A DNA stretch of 5,103 nt from an uncultured Lachnospiraceae bacterium (GTDB taxonomy: Bacteria > Bacillota > Clostridia > Lachnospirales > Lachnospiraceae), in the NCBI GenBank assembly GCA_902783295.1, contig CACZQT010000117.1, positions 1 through 5,103 of the forward strand, read 5' to 3'. Position 1 is the first letter of the stretch; each line of letters opens with the position of its first letter. Below the pieces are notes generated by a model. The model saw nothing but the letters and a program-made list of their open reading frames with translations. It ran no database searches and was not told where the DNA came from. The translations under genes and the position numbers were made by a program. This document shows, one piece after another, positions 1-5,103 of the stretch.

Positions 1-498
1 AGTTTCGGAACTCTTTACGTCAGCGTAAATATTCTGCTTCTGCTGTTCGCCCTGGTTTTTGACCGTCATAAAATCGGTCTGGCCACGCTGATCAACCTCT
101 TCTTCCTGGGTTATATCGCGGAATATTCCCAGAAATTCTTCCGGTTTCTGTTCCCGGAATTGGGCTTCCCGGGCGCTATCATCCTGCTGGCGGTCGCCGT
201 AGTGATTATGTGCCTGGCTTCCGCTTTCTATTTCACGGCGGATCTCGGCGTCTCAACCTATGATGCCGTCGCACTGATTCTTTCTGAAAAGCAGAAGAAA
301 GTTCCCTTCCGTTATCTTCGGATTATCACGGACTTCCTCTGCGTATGCTTAGGCATTATCCTGTGCCTGGCCGCCGGATGGGAGATTTCTCAGATCGGTT
401 TCGCAGTAGGGATCGGCACGATCATCACCGCCTTCTTCATGGGCCCGCTGATCGATTTCTTCCGTACACACGCAGAGCAGCCATTCCTGGAGCGTTAA
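1..498 (+). CDS. YczE/YyaS/YitT-like integral membrane protein, 5'-truncated by window edge
   Basis: The reading frame is open from base 1 and ends at TAA 496-498, giving 165 visible residues. The start lies outside the window; the in-frame TTG at 160 has no ribosome binding site and sits inside continuous membrane-protein sequence, so it is not the start. The visible part is highly hydrophobic, with about four membrane segments (residues about 5-20, 26-40, 56-80 and 100-145). The pattern of a GLATLINLFFLGYIAEY segment, then a GVSTYDAVALIL loop, then a GIGTIITAFFMGPLIDFF segment is typical of the YczE/YyaS/YitT-like family (about 200-220 residues), in which the glycine-rich G-x-GT-x-I/L motif recurs. 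The C-terminus looks intact. The function of these proteins is not firmly known; transport or export roles have been suggested. It is convergent with the LysR gene, separated only by the palindrome, so it is probably unrelated to the central operon. Confidence 0.75.
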   Translation, partial: SFGTLYVSVNILLLLFALVFDRHKIGLATLINLFFLGYIAEYSQKFFRFLFPELGFPGAIILLAVAVVIMCLASAFYFTADLGVSTYDAVALILSEKQKKVPFRYLRIITDFLCVCLGIILCLAAGWEISQIGFAVGIGTIITAFFMGPLIDFFRTHAEQPFLER

Positions 499-501
499 CA
501 G

Positions 502-561
502 GAGAGACAGAGGGACAGTCCCCTTGTCCTGCAGGACAAGGGGACTGTCCCTCTGTCTCTC
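502..561. repeat. Perfect 60-bp palindrome (REP/MITE-like) between convergent genes
   Basis: Bases 502-531 are the exact reverse complement of 532-561, a 30-bp inverted repeat with no spacer and no mismatch, centred on CTGCAG. Each arm contains its own 11-bp inverted repeat (GGGACAGTCCC at 512-522, GGGACTGTCCC at 541-551), and the centre holds a 12-bp palindrome, GTCCTGCAGGAC (526-537). It can therefore fold as one long hairpin or as three small ones. It begins 3 bases after the stop of the upstream gene and ends 3 bases before the stop codon of the convergent LysR gene. Elements built on GGGACAGTCCC recur in many Clostridia genomes as intergenic palindromes (general recollection, not searched). 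No poly-T tract follows on either side, so it is not a textbook intrinsic terminator, though RNA from either gene would carry a very stable 3' hairpin. Confidence 0.9.
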
Positions 562-564
562 GTT

Positions 565-1485
565 TCAGACATCCTTCAGTACCTGAAACATCATATCCCG
601 CAGAGCCATCGCTGCTTTGGAATGATACCTTCCCGGCGGCAGAGCCAGCCCCAGGTCCAGAAACCGGCCTTCTTTACCCAGAGAGAGAAACTGAGCATTG
701 GGATAGGCATGGTGAGAGCTGTAATAGGTAAAGGCGAGACCCAGTCCTGCCGCCCCCAGAGAGGCAGCAAAAAACGCGGAAAGCTTTTCATTGTGCGTAA
801 TCGGAACCAGTTCCTGTTCCAGAAAAATGCGGCGGGCTTCTCTTCCCAGAATGGTATCATAATCACTCAGAAAAAACTCATAGGACATGGCGTCCCGGAT
901 CTCTATACAAAGAGGGATCCGGGATTTGCTGTCTTCCGGAGTCGGAAAGGCTTTTTCCAGCACCGGATGCCCCTGTCTGGTAATCAGGCAGATCTCATCC
1001 TGCATGAGCGGTTCGACTTTGCCTTTCAGGTGCTTTACCGGCAGCACCAGAAGCGCCAGATCAATTTCTCCTTTCTGCAGCAGCTGTTCCAGCGCCATAG
1101 AATTCTCCTCTATAATTTCCACGTGAATCCCCGGATATTCCATATGGAAAGCGTTAAGAACCGGCGGAAGCAGAAAAGTACCTCGAAAAGTGCTGATCCC
1201 CATGAGTACCCTGCCCTTTTCCAGTTCCTGAATATCCTGCATCTGATCCCGGGCACTATGATATTCAGAAAGAGTCCGGTATGCATACTCCACCATAATC
1301 CTTCCGGATTCCGTAGGCCGTACTCCGGTGGATGTACGGAAAAACAACTGATTTCCCAATTCACTCTCCAGCCCCTTCAGAAACTGACTCAGACTGGACT
1401 GTGCCATAAACAGGCGTTCTGCTGCCCTGGAAATACTTTTCTCCTCCGCAATGGCAATCAGATAATTCAGTTCTTTCACTTCCAT
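565..1485 (-). CDS. LysR-type transcriptional regulator, divergent from hydrolase-permease operon
   Basis: This is a 306-residue protein, the normal length for the LysR family. Residues 1-60 form the winged helix-turn-helix: MEVKELNYLIAIAEEKSIS, then RAAERLFMAQSSLSQFLKGLE (recognition helix about 28-40), followed by LG-x-QLFFR and the TESG of the wing. A linker helix follows (about 60-90), then a two-lobed effector-binding domain (about 92-300) with the usual FLLPPVLNAF, GEIDLALL and GLGLAFT segments. ATG at 1485 was chosen because it begins the conserved family N-terminus and has AAAGGA (1497-1502) 11 bases upstream, slightly far. The open frame runs on to 1650, but that extension crosses the promoters and the start of the divergent gene. 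It is transcribed away from the hydrolase gene with a 118-bp shared control region, the classic arrangement for a regulator that activates its divergent neighbour in response to a substrate or product and represses itself. The effector is unknown. Confidence 0.93.
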   Translation of the reverse strand: MEVKELNYLIAIAEEKSISRAAERLFMAQSSLSQFLKGLESELGNQLFFRTSTGVRPTESGRIMVEYAYRTLSEYHSARDQMQDIQELEKGRVLMGISTFRGTFLLPPVLNAFHMEYPGIHVEIIEENSMALEQLLQKGEIDLALLVLPVKHLKGKVEPLMQDEICLITRQGHPVLEKAFPTPEDSKSRIPLCIEIRDAMSYEFFLSDYDTILGREARRIFLEQELVPITHNEKLSAFFAASLGAAGLGLAFTYYSSHHAYPNAQFLSLGKEGRFLDLGLALPPGRYHSKAAMALRDMMFQVLKDV

Positions 1486-1503
1486 TTCATTCCATGTCCT
1501 TTC

Positions 1504-1520
1504 TATCGGTTTTTCCGATA
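1504..1520. promoter_or_regulatory. Predicted LysR-type operator, primary binding site (ATC-N9-GAT)
   Basis: TATCGG-TTTTT-CCGATA is a perfect 6-5-6 inverted repeat. It contains ATC (1505-1507), nine bases, and GAT (1517-1519), fitting the T-N11-A dyad bound by LysR-type regulators. Its centre is about 65 bases upstream of the start site predicted from the hydrolase -10 box, the usual place for the high-affinity recognition site. It also overlaps the predicted transcription start of the lysR gene, which would give autorepression. Function is inferred from position and symmetry. Confidence 0.65.
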
Positions 1521-1523
1521 TCA

Positions 1524-1552
1524 AGTATAGCATATTTTGTCTTTCGCCGATA
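1524..1552 (-). promoter_or_regulatory. Predicted lysR promoter with extended -10
   Basis: Read on the minus strand, TATACT (1529-1524) is preceded by TGC, giving an extended -10 element (TGnTATACT). The -35 position, 17 bases further upstream (1552-1547), reads TATCGG, a poor match, which an extended -10 can tolerate. The start would fall near 1517, about 31 bases before the lysR ATG and within the predicted operator. Confidence 0.5.
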
Positions 1553-1570
1553 GCTTTCTTTTTATATAAT
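1542..1570 (+). promoter_or_regulatory. Predicted promoter of the hydrolase-permease operon
   Basis: A consensus -10 box TATAAT lies at 1565-1570. With a 17-base spacer the -35 is TTTCGC (1542-1547), a poor match. A perfect -10 with a weak -35 is what is expected of a promoter that needs an activator, consistent with LysR control. The start would be near 1577, leaving a leader of about 27 bases with GGGAGG at 1591-1596. Confidence 0.5.
1547..1552. promoter_or_regulatory. Predicted second LysR half-site (activation site)
   Basis: CCGATA repeats the right half of the operator exactly 32 bases downstream (about three helical turns), on the same face of the DNA. At about -30 to -25 relative to the predicted hydrolase start it lies where LysR tetramers contact the weak activation site near RNA polymerase. 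Only one half is conserved; the partner triplet is TTG rather than ATC. It also covers the -35 position of the lysR promoter. Confidence 0.4.
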
Positions 1571-1603
1571 TCAATCAAACATAAAACCCAGGGAGGTAAG
1601 GGT

Positions 1604-2467
1604 ATGGGTAAAGTTTCTTTGAAAGGTGTCTGTGATATGCATGTACACACGAATCCGGATCTCCGGCTTCGTGCCTACAACGACTTTGAACTGGCCGAAG
1701 CCGGTGTACGGGTTGGGGCCAGGGCAATCGTGATCAAATCCCATCTGGGATTCACGGTCAGCCGTGCGGCTATGGCCAACGAATTTATCCGCCGGACATA
1801 CGGAGAAAACACCGGATTTACCATGTACGGCGGTGTAGTCATGAACAAAGTCATCGGCGGAGTCAATCCTGAAGCGGTTGAAAAAGCCCTGAAGCTGGGA
1901 GCGAAAGTTGTCTGGCTTCCGACGCAATCTGCAAAACGGCATCTGGAGAAAATGGGGCAGGATCCTGCGAAGGGAATTGAACTGGTACGGGACAACAAAG
2001 TGGTTCCCGAACTTCAGACCGTGTTTTCACTGATCCGGGATTATGATGTCACCCTCGGAACAGCTCATGTATCTCCCGAAGAGGCGTTTACTGTAGTAGA
2101 AGCAGCCCGGGACGCCGGGATCCGGAAAATTGTGATCACCCATCCGGAATGGTGGGTAGTAGATATGAGCGTCGAAGATCAGGTGAGGCTGGTACGCGAT
2201 TATGACGTCATTCTGGAGCGGTGCTATGCCCAGAACATGGGCGGCGGCAAGTATAAGAGCAACCTGCCGGACAACCTGGCCATTATCCGGGAGGTGGGCT
2301 GCCGGAATGTCATGGTGGATACAGATGGCGGCCAGACAGAAAATCCCCACTGGGAACTGGCTATGGAAGAATACATGCAGTATCTGGCAGATCATGGTGT
2401 TTCCGAAGAGGAACTGACCTGCATGACCCGGACTATCCCCTATAAGCTGCTCGGAATCGAAGCCTGA
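1604..2467 (+). CDS. DUF6282-like amidohydrolase-type metal-dependent hydrolase
   Basis: A 287-residue soluble protein without a signal peptide. The N-terminal CDMHVHTNPD gives an HxH metal motif (H13, H15) at the end of a first strand. Further candidate ligands follow in the order expected of a TIM-barrel metallohydrolase: K45 and H47 (IVIKSH), H155 (GTAHVS), H180 (ITHPEWW) and D239/D241 (VDTDGG). The overall pattern matches the DUF6282 group related to amidohydrolases and PHP-type hydrolases, whose reaction is not established to my knowledge. Hydrolysis of a C-N, C-O or lactone bond in a small organic compound is the best guess. ATG at 1604 has GGGAGG seven bases upstream and is the first codon before the HxH strand. 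It is the first gene of a probable operon with the permease, 28 bp downstream, and is likely controlled by the divergent LysR protein. The family name is from recognition; the substrate is unknown. Confidence 0.82.
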   Translation: MGKVSLKGVCDMHVHTNPDLRLRAYNDFELAEAGVRVGARAIVIKSHLGFTVSRAAMANEFIRRTYGENTGFTMYGGVVMNKVIGGVNPEAVEKALKLGAKVVWLPTQSAKRHLEKMGQDPAKGIELVRDNKVVPELQTVFSLIRDYDVTLGTAHVSPEEAFTVVEAARDAGIRKIVITHPEWWVVDMSVEDQVRLVRDYDVILERCYAQNMGGGKYKSNLPDNLAIIREVGCRNVMVDTDGGQTENPHWELAMEEYMQYLADHGVSEEELTCMTRTIPYKLLGIEA

Positions 2468-2495
2468 AAAAACATTATCATAGAGGAGAAGAAAC

Positions 2496-3809
2496 ATGTT
2501 AAGCGCAATGATCATTCTGGCAATCGCCATCGCCATTTTCCTGGGATATAAAACAAATATCAACACCGGTCTGTTCTGTATTGTATTTGCCTACATCATC
2601 GGCTGCTTCGTCATGGGACTGAAACCCAAGGAAGTCATCGGGTTCTGGCCTGTCAGCACCATGTTCGTTATACTGTCGGTATCTCTGTTTTACAATGTAG
2701 CCGCGATCAACGGCACTCTGGAAAAAATGTCCGGCGCACTGCTTTATGCCTGCCGGTCTTTCCCCGGACTGCTGCCTTATGCGCTCTTCGCGGTAGCCGT
2801 TGTTCTTTCTATTATGGGTGCTACATTCTTTACCGTTCTGGCTTTCCTTGCTCCCATCACCCTGGTAATCTGTGAAGAATCCCGTATGGACAAGCTGACC
2901 GGCGCTGTCGCCATCAATGCCGGCGCCCTGGCCGGCGGCAATTTCCCCACTTCCAATCTGGGCGTCATTTTCCGCGGCCTGGCGGATACGGCCTATGAAT
3001 CTGCCCCGGAGCTTGCTGCCGTGGAAACCTTCGGCATGGAAATGCAGATTTTCCTGTTTGCAGTTCTCTTCTCCCTGATACTGATCACCGTGTTCCGTTT
3101 CGGTTTCAAATCCAACCGGAACATCGGAAAAGGCGTAACCTTTAAGAAACCGGAACCCTTCGACAAAAAGCAGAAACAGACCCTGACACTGATGATCGCC
3201 ATGATGGTCGTCGTTCTGATCTTCCCCCTGCTGAAGATTCTGCTTCCCGGCAGTTCCTGGATCTCCTATGTGAGCGGTAAAATTGACGTTGGCCTTGTCG
3301 CTGTCATCTTTGCGGTCATCGCCTTCCTCATGAAGCTGGCTCCCCAGAAAGATGCCATTGCGAAAATCCCCTGGAATACTATCCTGATGATCGCCGGTGC
3401 CGGAATGCTGATTGCCGTAGCCGTAAAGGCCGGTACCATCGAAGCTCTTTCCACCTGGATCGGCGCCAACGTGCCCGCTCCTCTGGTTCCCATCGCCTTC
3501 AGTATCGTCGGTGCCATCATGAGCTTCTTCAGCTCCACCACAGGAGTTGTGGCCCCTGCTCTGTTCCCGCTGATTCCCGGTATTGCAGCCTCCGCAGGCA
3601 TCAATCCGGTAGCCCTGTTTGCCTGCACGGTACTTGGTGCCCAGTCCAGCGCCATCAGTCCTTTCTCTTCCGGCGGTTCCCTGATCATGGGTTCCTGCGG
3701 AAATGAAGAGGAACGCGGAATTCTGTTCAACCGCCTGCTGATGGTCGCCGTCCCGATCAGTGTCCTGCTCTGTGCTGCCTTCAATTTTGCAGTCGCATTT
3801 ATTCTGTAA
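2496..3809 (+). CDS. SLC13/MatC-like dicarboxylate or organic anion permease
   Basis: A 437-residue polytopic membrane protein with about 10-12 hydrophobic segments, the usual size for the ion transporter (SLC13/DASS, MatC) superfamily. The first half resembles the MatC N-terminal domain. Two internal signature regions suggest the inverted-repeat substrate/sodium sites: GGNFPTSNLG (residues 147-156) and SSTTGVVAP (346-354) followed by AISPFSSGGSLIMG (386-399). A charged cytoplasmic loop at about 205-228 splits the two halves. Family members move dicarboxylates such as malonate, succinate or related acids, usually with sodium or protons; the substrate here is unknown. ATG at 2496 has GAGGAG seven bases upstream. 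It lies 28 bp after the hydrolase stop with no promoter or terminator between, so the two are almost certainly co-transcribed. It ends in tandem stops (TAATAA, 3807-3812). The pairing suggests the permease imports the hydrolase's substrate or a precursor. Confidence 0.87.
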   Translation: MLSAMIILAIAIAIFLGYKTNINTGLFCIVFAYIIGCFVMGLKPKEVIGFWPVSTMFVILSVSLFYNVAAINGTLEKMSGALLYACRSFPGLLPYALFAVAVVLSIMGATFFTVLAFLAPITLVICEESRMDKLTGAVAINAGALAGGNFPTSNLGVIFRGLADTAYESAPELAAVETFGMEMQIFLFAVLFSLILITVFRFGFKSNRNIGKGVTFKKPEPFDKKQKQTLTLMIAMMVVVLIFPLLKILLPGSSWISYVSGKIDVGLVAVIFAVIAFLMKLAPQKDAIAKIPWNTILMIAGAGMLIAVAVKAGTIEALSTWIGANVPAPLVPIAFSIVGAIMSFFSSTTGVVAPALFPLIPGIAASAGINPVALFACTVLGAQSSAISPFSSGGSLIMGSCGNEEERGILFNRLLMVAVPISVLLCAAFNFAVAFIL

Positions 3810-3872
3810 TAAGGTGCACACGTCACTCTGCTGAAGCGGTTCGCTGCCGCAGCAGCCGGAGAAACAACAGCC

Positions 3873-3913
3873 GAAAGAAAAACTGCCGTCAGACTGGCGG
3901 CAGTTTTTCTTTC
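3873..3913. terminator. Strong intrinsic terminator, bidirectional between convergent genes
   Basis: An 18-bp stem (3873-3890 with 3896-3913, one G-U pair) closes an AGACT loop. The core is ACTGCCG pairing with CGGCAGT, flanked by an A-rich left side and TTTTTCTTT on the right. Because the A/T flanks are symmetrical, the hairpin is followed by a U-rich tract on both strands. It can thus end the permease operon from the left and the nitroreductase transcript from the right. The preceding 60 bases (3813-3872) hold only a weaker imperfect hairpin. Confidence 0.9.
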
Positions 3914-3985
3914 TGATAAGTATTCATTTATCGTAACTATACATCGGGAAAACGGTTGCATTTTGCTATGTCTCATCTCCCCTGT

Positions 3986-4516
3986 CTAAAAGAACTTTAC
4001 GACTTCCTCCAGGGCTTTGCGCGGCCTGTCCATGGGTTCCTTTGCTCTCTTCCCGACAGCGATCACTGACATGATCTGCTCGTTTTCCGGGATCTGCAGT
4101 TCCTTCCGGATCGCCTCTGCTTCCCGGATTCCCATGATCAGCGTATCATATCCCGCATTGGATGCAGCCAGCACCAGGTACGCATCGTGCAGGCCCAGAT
4201 CATAAGCCCCCCAGAAATTGCCTGCCTCATTCACCGGCTGTCCGTCTCCAAATCCGACAACATCCTTCACAAATGTTGTTACGATCAGTACGGCATTTGC
4301 ACTGCTCGTCTGATTAAAGGACGGCAGTCCGGTTTCCCGAAGCTTCTCCAGCACTTCCGGCGTCTCCGCCACATAGCATCTGGACGTCTGCTGGTTCTTC
4401 CACGAAGGAGCCTGCTGAGCCTGTTTCAGAATCGAAACCAGTTCCTCATGCGCGATGGGATCCGCCTCATAAGAACGTATGCTTCTGCGCGCCTTGATCA
4501 GTTCCTGAAATTCCAT
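3986..4516 (-). CDS. Nitroreductase family protein (FMN-dependent oxidoreductase)
   Basis: A 176-residue protein, typical of short single-domain nitroreductases. The N-terminus MEFQELIKARRSIRSYE carries the RRSIR phosphate-binding motif for FMN (residues 10-14). APSWKNQQ (36-43) supplies the usual flavin-contacting Ser/Asn region. A helix with GLHDAYLVLAASNAGYDTLIMG (108-129) and the closing IAVGKRAKEPMDRPRK segment (152-167) complete the fold. Such proteins use NAD(P)H to reduce nitroaromatics, quinones or other electron-poor compounds in the cytoplasm, usually as homodimers; the natural substrate is unknown. ATG at 4516 has GGGAGG (4526-4531) nine bases upstream. The stop is TAG, and the bidirectional terminator lies downstream. 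The neighbour upstream on the same strand ends 103 bp away. I found no convincing promoter in that gap, so read-through from it is possible. Its link to the hydrolase-permease operon is only adjacency. Confidence 0.9.
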   Translation of the reverse strand: MEFQELIKARRSIRSYEADPIAHEELVSILKQAQQAPSWKNQQTSRCYVAETPEVLEKLRETGLPSFNQTSSANAVLIVTTFVKDVVGFGDGQPVNEAGNFWGAYDLGLHDAYLVLAASNAGYDTLIMGIREAEAIRKELQIPENEQIMSVIAVGKRAKEPMDRPRKALEEVVKFF

Positions 4517-4619
4517 AATACAATACCTCCCTGATATGCCCGGAAACCCTGTCCGGCCCCGGAAATCCGCCTTCCGGCCTTTGCTGCGTTAAGCAAACAC
4601 TGATTAACCCGGTGTTTCC

Positions 4620-5103
4620 TTAAGATTCCGTTTTACCGTATTCTCCCTGTTCTCCGTATTCACCGTACTCGCATCCGATATGCGTTGCTTCCAGTTCATC
4701 TGCCAGAACAAGCTGTCCGGCTTTTTTCTCATACAGACGTACGGTCCCCCAGCCGTTCCCGCCGTTCCAAAGCCGGTTATGCTTCTTAGTGCCGTCCGGC
4801 GCTTCGTAATTCACCAGCAGCATGTCTTTTTTGAAGCATTGCACCTCTGTCTCCATAACCGCATGAATGTTTTCCTGCCGGACGTGCCAGATTACCAGAT
4901 CGTCCTGTTCTTCAAAAGAAAACTCAGTCTTTACTGCCAGATGCAGCTTGGAGAAATTAAAGTCATACTCCCTGCCTTCATAATAAAGCACCCCGAGCAG
5001 TCGCCGGTCCAGCGGAACAAAATAGATTTTCGGCCGCCCGCCGCCAATATCAAACGCACTGTTAAGCAGCTGCTTCCCGGTCTTCCGGCTTTTCAGGCAG
5101 CTG
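4620..5103 (-). CDS. C-terminal part of a DUF2804/TocC-like protein, 5'-truncated
   Basis: The minus-strand frame is open from the right edge to TAA at 4620-4622, giving about 161 visible residues. A GTG at 4991 could be mistaken for a start, but the upstream frame continues with plausible family-like sequence (AFDIGGGRPKIYFVPLDRR LLG), so the gene begins outside the window. The visible part has alternating beta-strand-like stretches and the motifs YYEGREYDFNFSK, HAVMETEVQC, LLVNYEAPDGTKKHNRLWNG and GCEYGEYG. These recall the C-terminal half of DUF2804 proteins or the bacterial tocopherol-cyclase-like (TocC) group, beta-barrel proteins of unclear role. The assignment is from memory and is moderate at best; that it is a real gene is much surer, given the motif-like conservation pattern and orderly codon use. 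The C-terminus ends in a short EYG-type repeat. It is on the same strand as the nitroreductase, 103 bp upstream of it. Confidence 0.6.
   Translation of the reverse strand, partial: SCLKSRKTGKQLLNSAFDIGGGRPKIYFVPLDRRLLGVLYYEGREYDFNFSKLHLAVKTEFSFEEQDDLVIWHVRQENIHAVMETEVQCFKKDMLLVNYEAPDGTKKHNRLWNGGNGWGTVRLYEKKAGQLVLADELEATHIGCEYGEYGEQGEYGKTES
4636..4671. repeat. Four-copy 9-bp imperfect tandem repeat in the C-terminal coding tail
   Basis: Four consecutive 9-base units (CCGTATTCT, CCCTGTTCT, CCGTATTCA, CCGTACTCG) lie in frame at the 3' end of the truncated gene. On the minus strand they encode EYG-EYG-EQG-EYG, just before the terminal KTES. Each unit is a multiple of three, so copy-number change would lengthen or shorten the acidic, tyrosine-rich tail without a frameshift. 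Confidence 0.7.

Noticed and set aside
622..1530. 302-codon open frame on the plus strand
   Set aside because: It is antisense to the LysR gene, which has a complete recognisable domain structure. No ribosome binding site or family pattern is seen in the antisense product.
1486..1650. 55-residue N-terminal extension of the LysR protein to an ATG at 1650
   Set aside because: It would run through both predicted promoters and into the divergent gene. LysR proteins start right at the MEVKELNYL-type segment, and a ribosome binding site precedes ATG 1485.
2499..3821. 440-codon open frame on the minus strand
   Set aside because: It is antisense to the whole permease gene. Its product is dominated by G, D, H, Q and E with no domain pattern, the composition expected from the opposite strand of a membrane-protein gene.
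3828..3855. Imperfect hairpin (CTGCT-GCGG with CCGC-AGCAG) after the permease stop
   Set aside because: It has a three-base bulge, a seven-base loop and no T-tract. The clear terminator follows at 3873-3913.
4559..4617. Two small inverted repeats upstream of the nitroreductase gene (CCGGAA/TTCCGG at 4559-4577; AAACACTG/CGGTGTTT at 4595-4617)
   Set aside because: The stems are only 6-8 bp, one needing a G-U pair on the plus strand that becomes a mismatch in the minus-strand RNA, with no T-tract. Neither a terminator nor a riboswitch can be supported; the gap otherwise shows nothing.
4620..4991. Complete 123-residue gene starting at GTG 4991
   Set aside because: The frame stays open to the window edge with motif-like sequence upstream, and no ribosome binding site precedes the GTG, so the gene is better read as truncated.

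Overview
The window looks like a Gram-positive Clostridia (Firmicutes) chromosome, probably a gut-type Lachnospiraceae or relative. This rests on strong GGGAGG/GAGGAG ribosome binding sites, moderate GC with short AT-rich promoter gaps, the mix of protein families, and a palindrome of the GGGACAGTCCC kind that I associate with Clostridia. The taxon is an inference. The gene content is mostly metabolic and no phage, CRISPR or transposase gene is visible.

Layout: (1) 1-498, + strand, is the 3' part of a YczE/YyaS/YitT-like membrane protein gene cut by the left edge. (2) 502-561 is a perfect 60-bp palindrome filling the gap between two convergent genes. (3) 565-1485, - strand, is a LysR-type regulator. 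(4) 1486-1603 is a divergent control region with recognisable promoters and a LysR-type operator. (5) 1604-2467 and 2496-3809, + strand, form a two-gene operon: a DUF6282-like metal-dependent hydrolase and a SLC13/MatC-like organic anion permease. (6) 3873-3913 is a strong hairpin terminator usable from both sides. (7) 3986-4516, - strand, is a small nitroreductase. (8) 4620-5103, - strand, is the C-terminal part of a protein resembling DUF2804/TocC-like sequences, with a short EYG-repeat tail, cut by the right edge.

The central unit (lysR, operator, hydrolase, permease) reads as a self-contained uptake-and-processing locus. The permease would import an organic acid or related anion, the hydrolase would act on it, and the LysR protein would sense it and switch on the divergent operon. 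The substrate cannot be told from sequence. This uncharacterised locus, its operator geometry and the nested palindrome are the best candidates for something new. I see no evidence for a radically new system.
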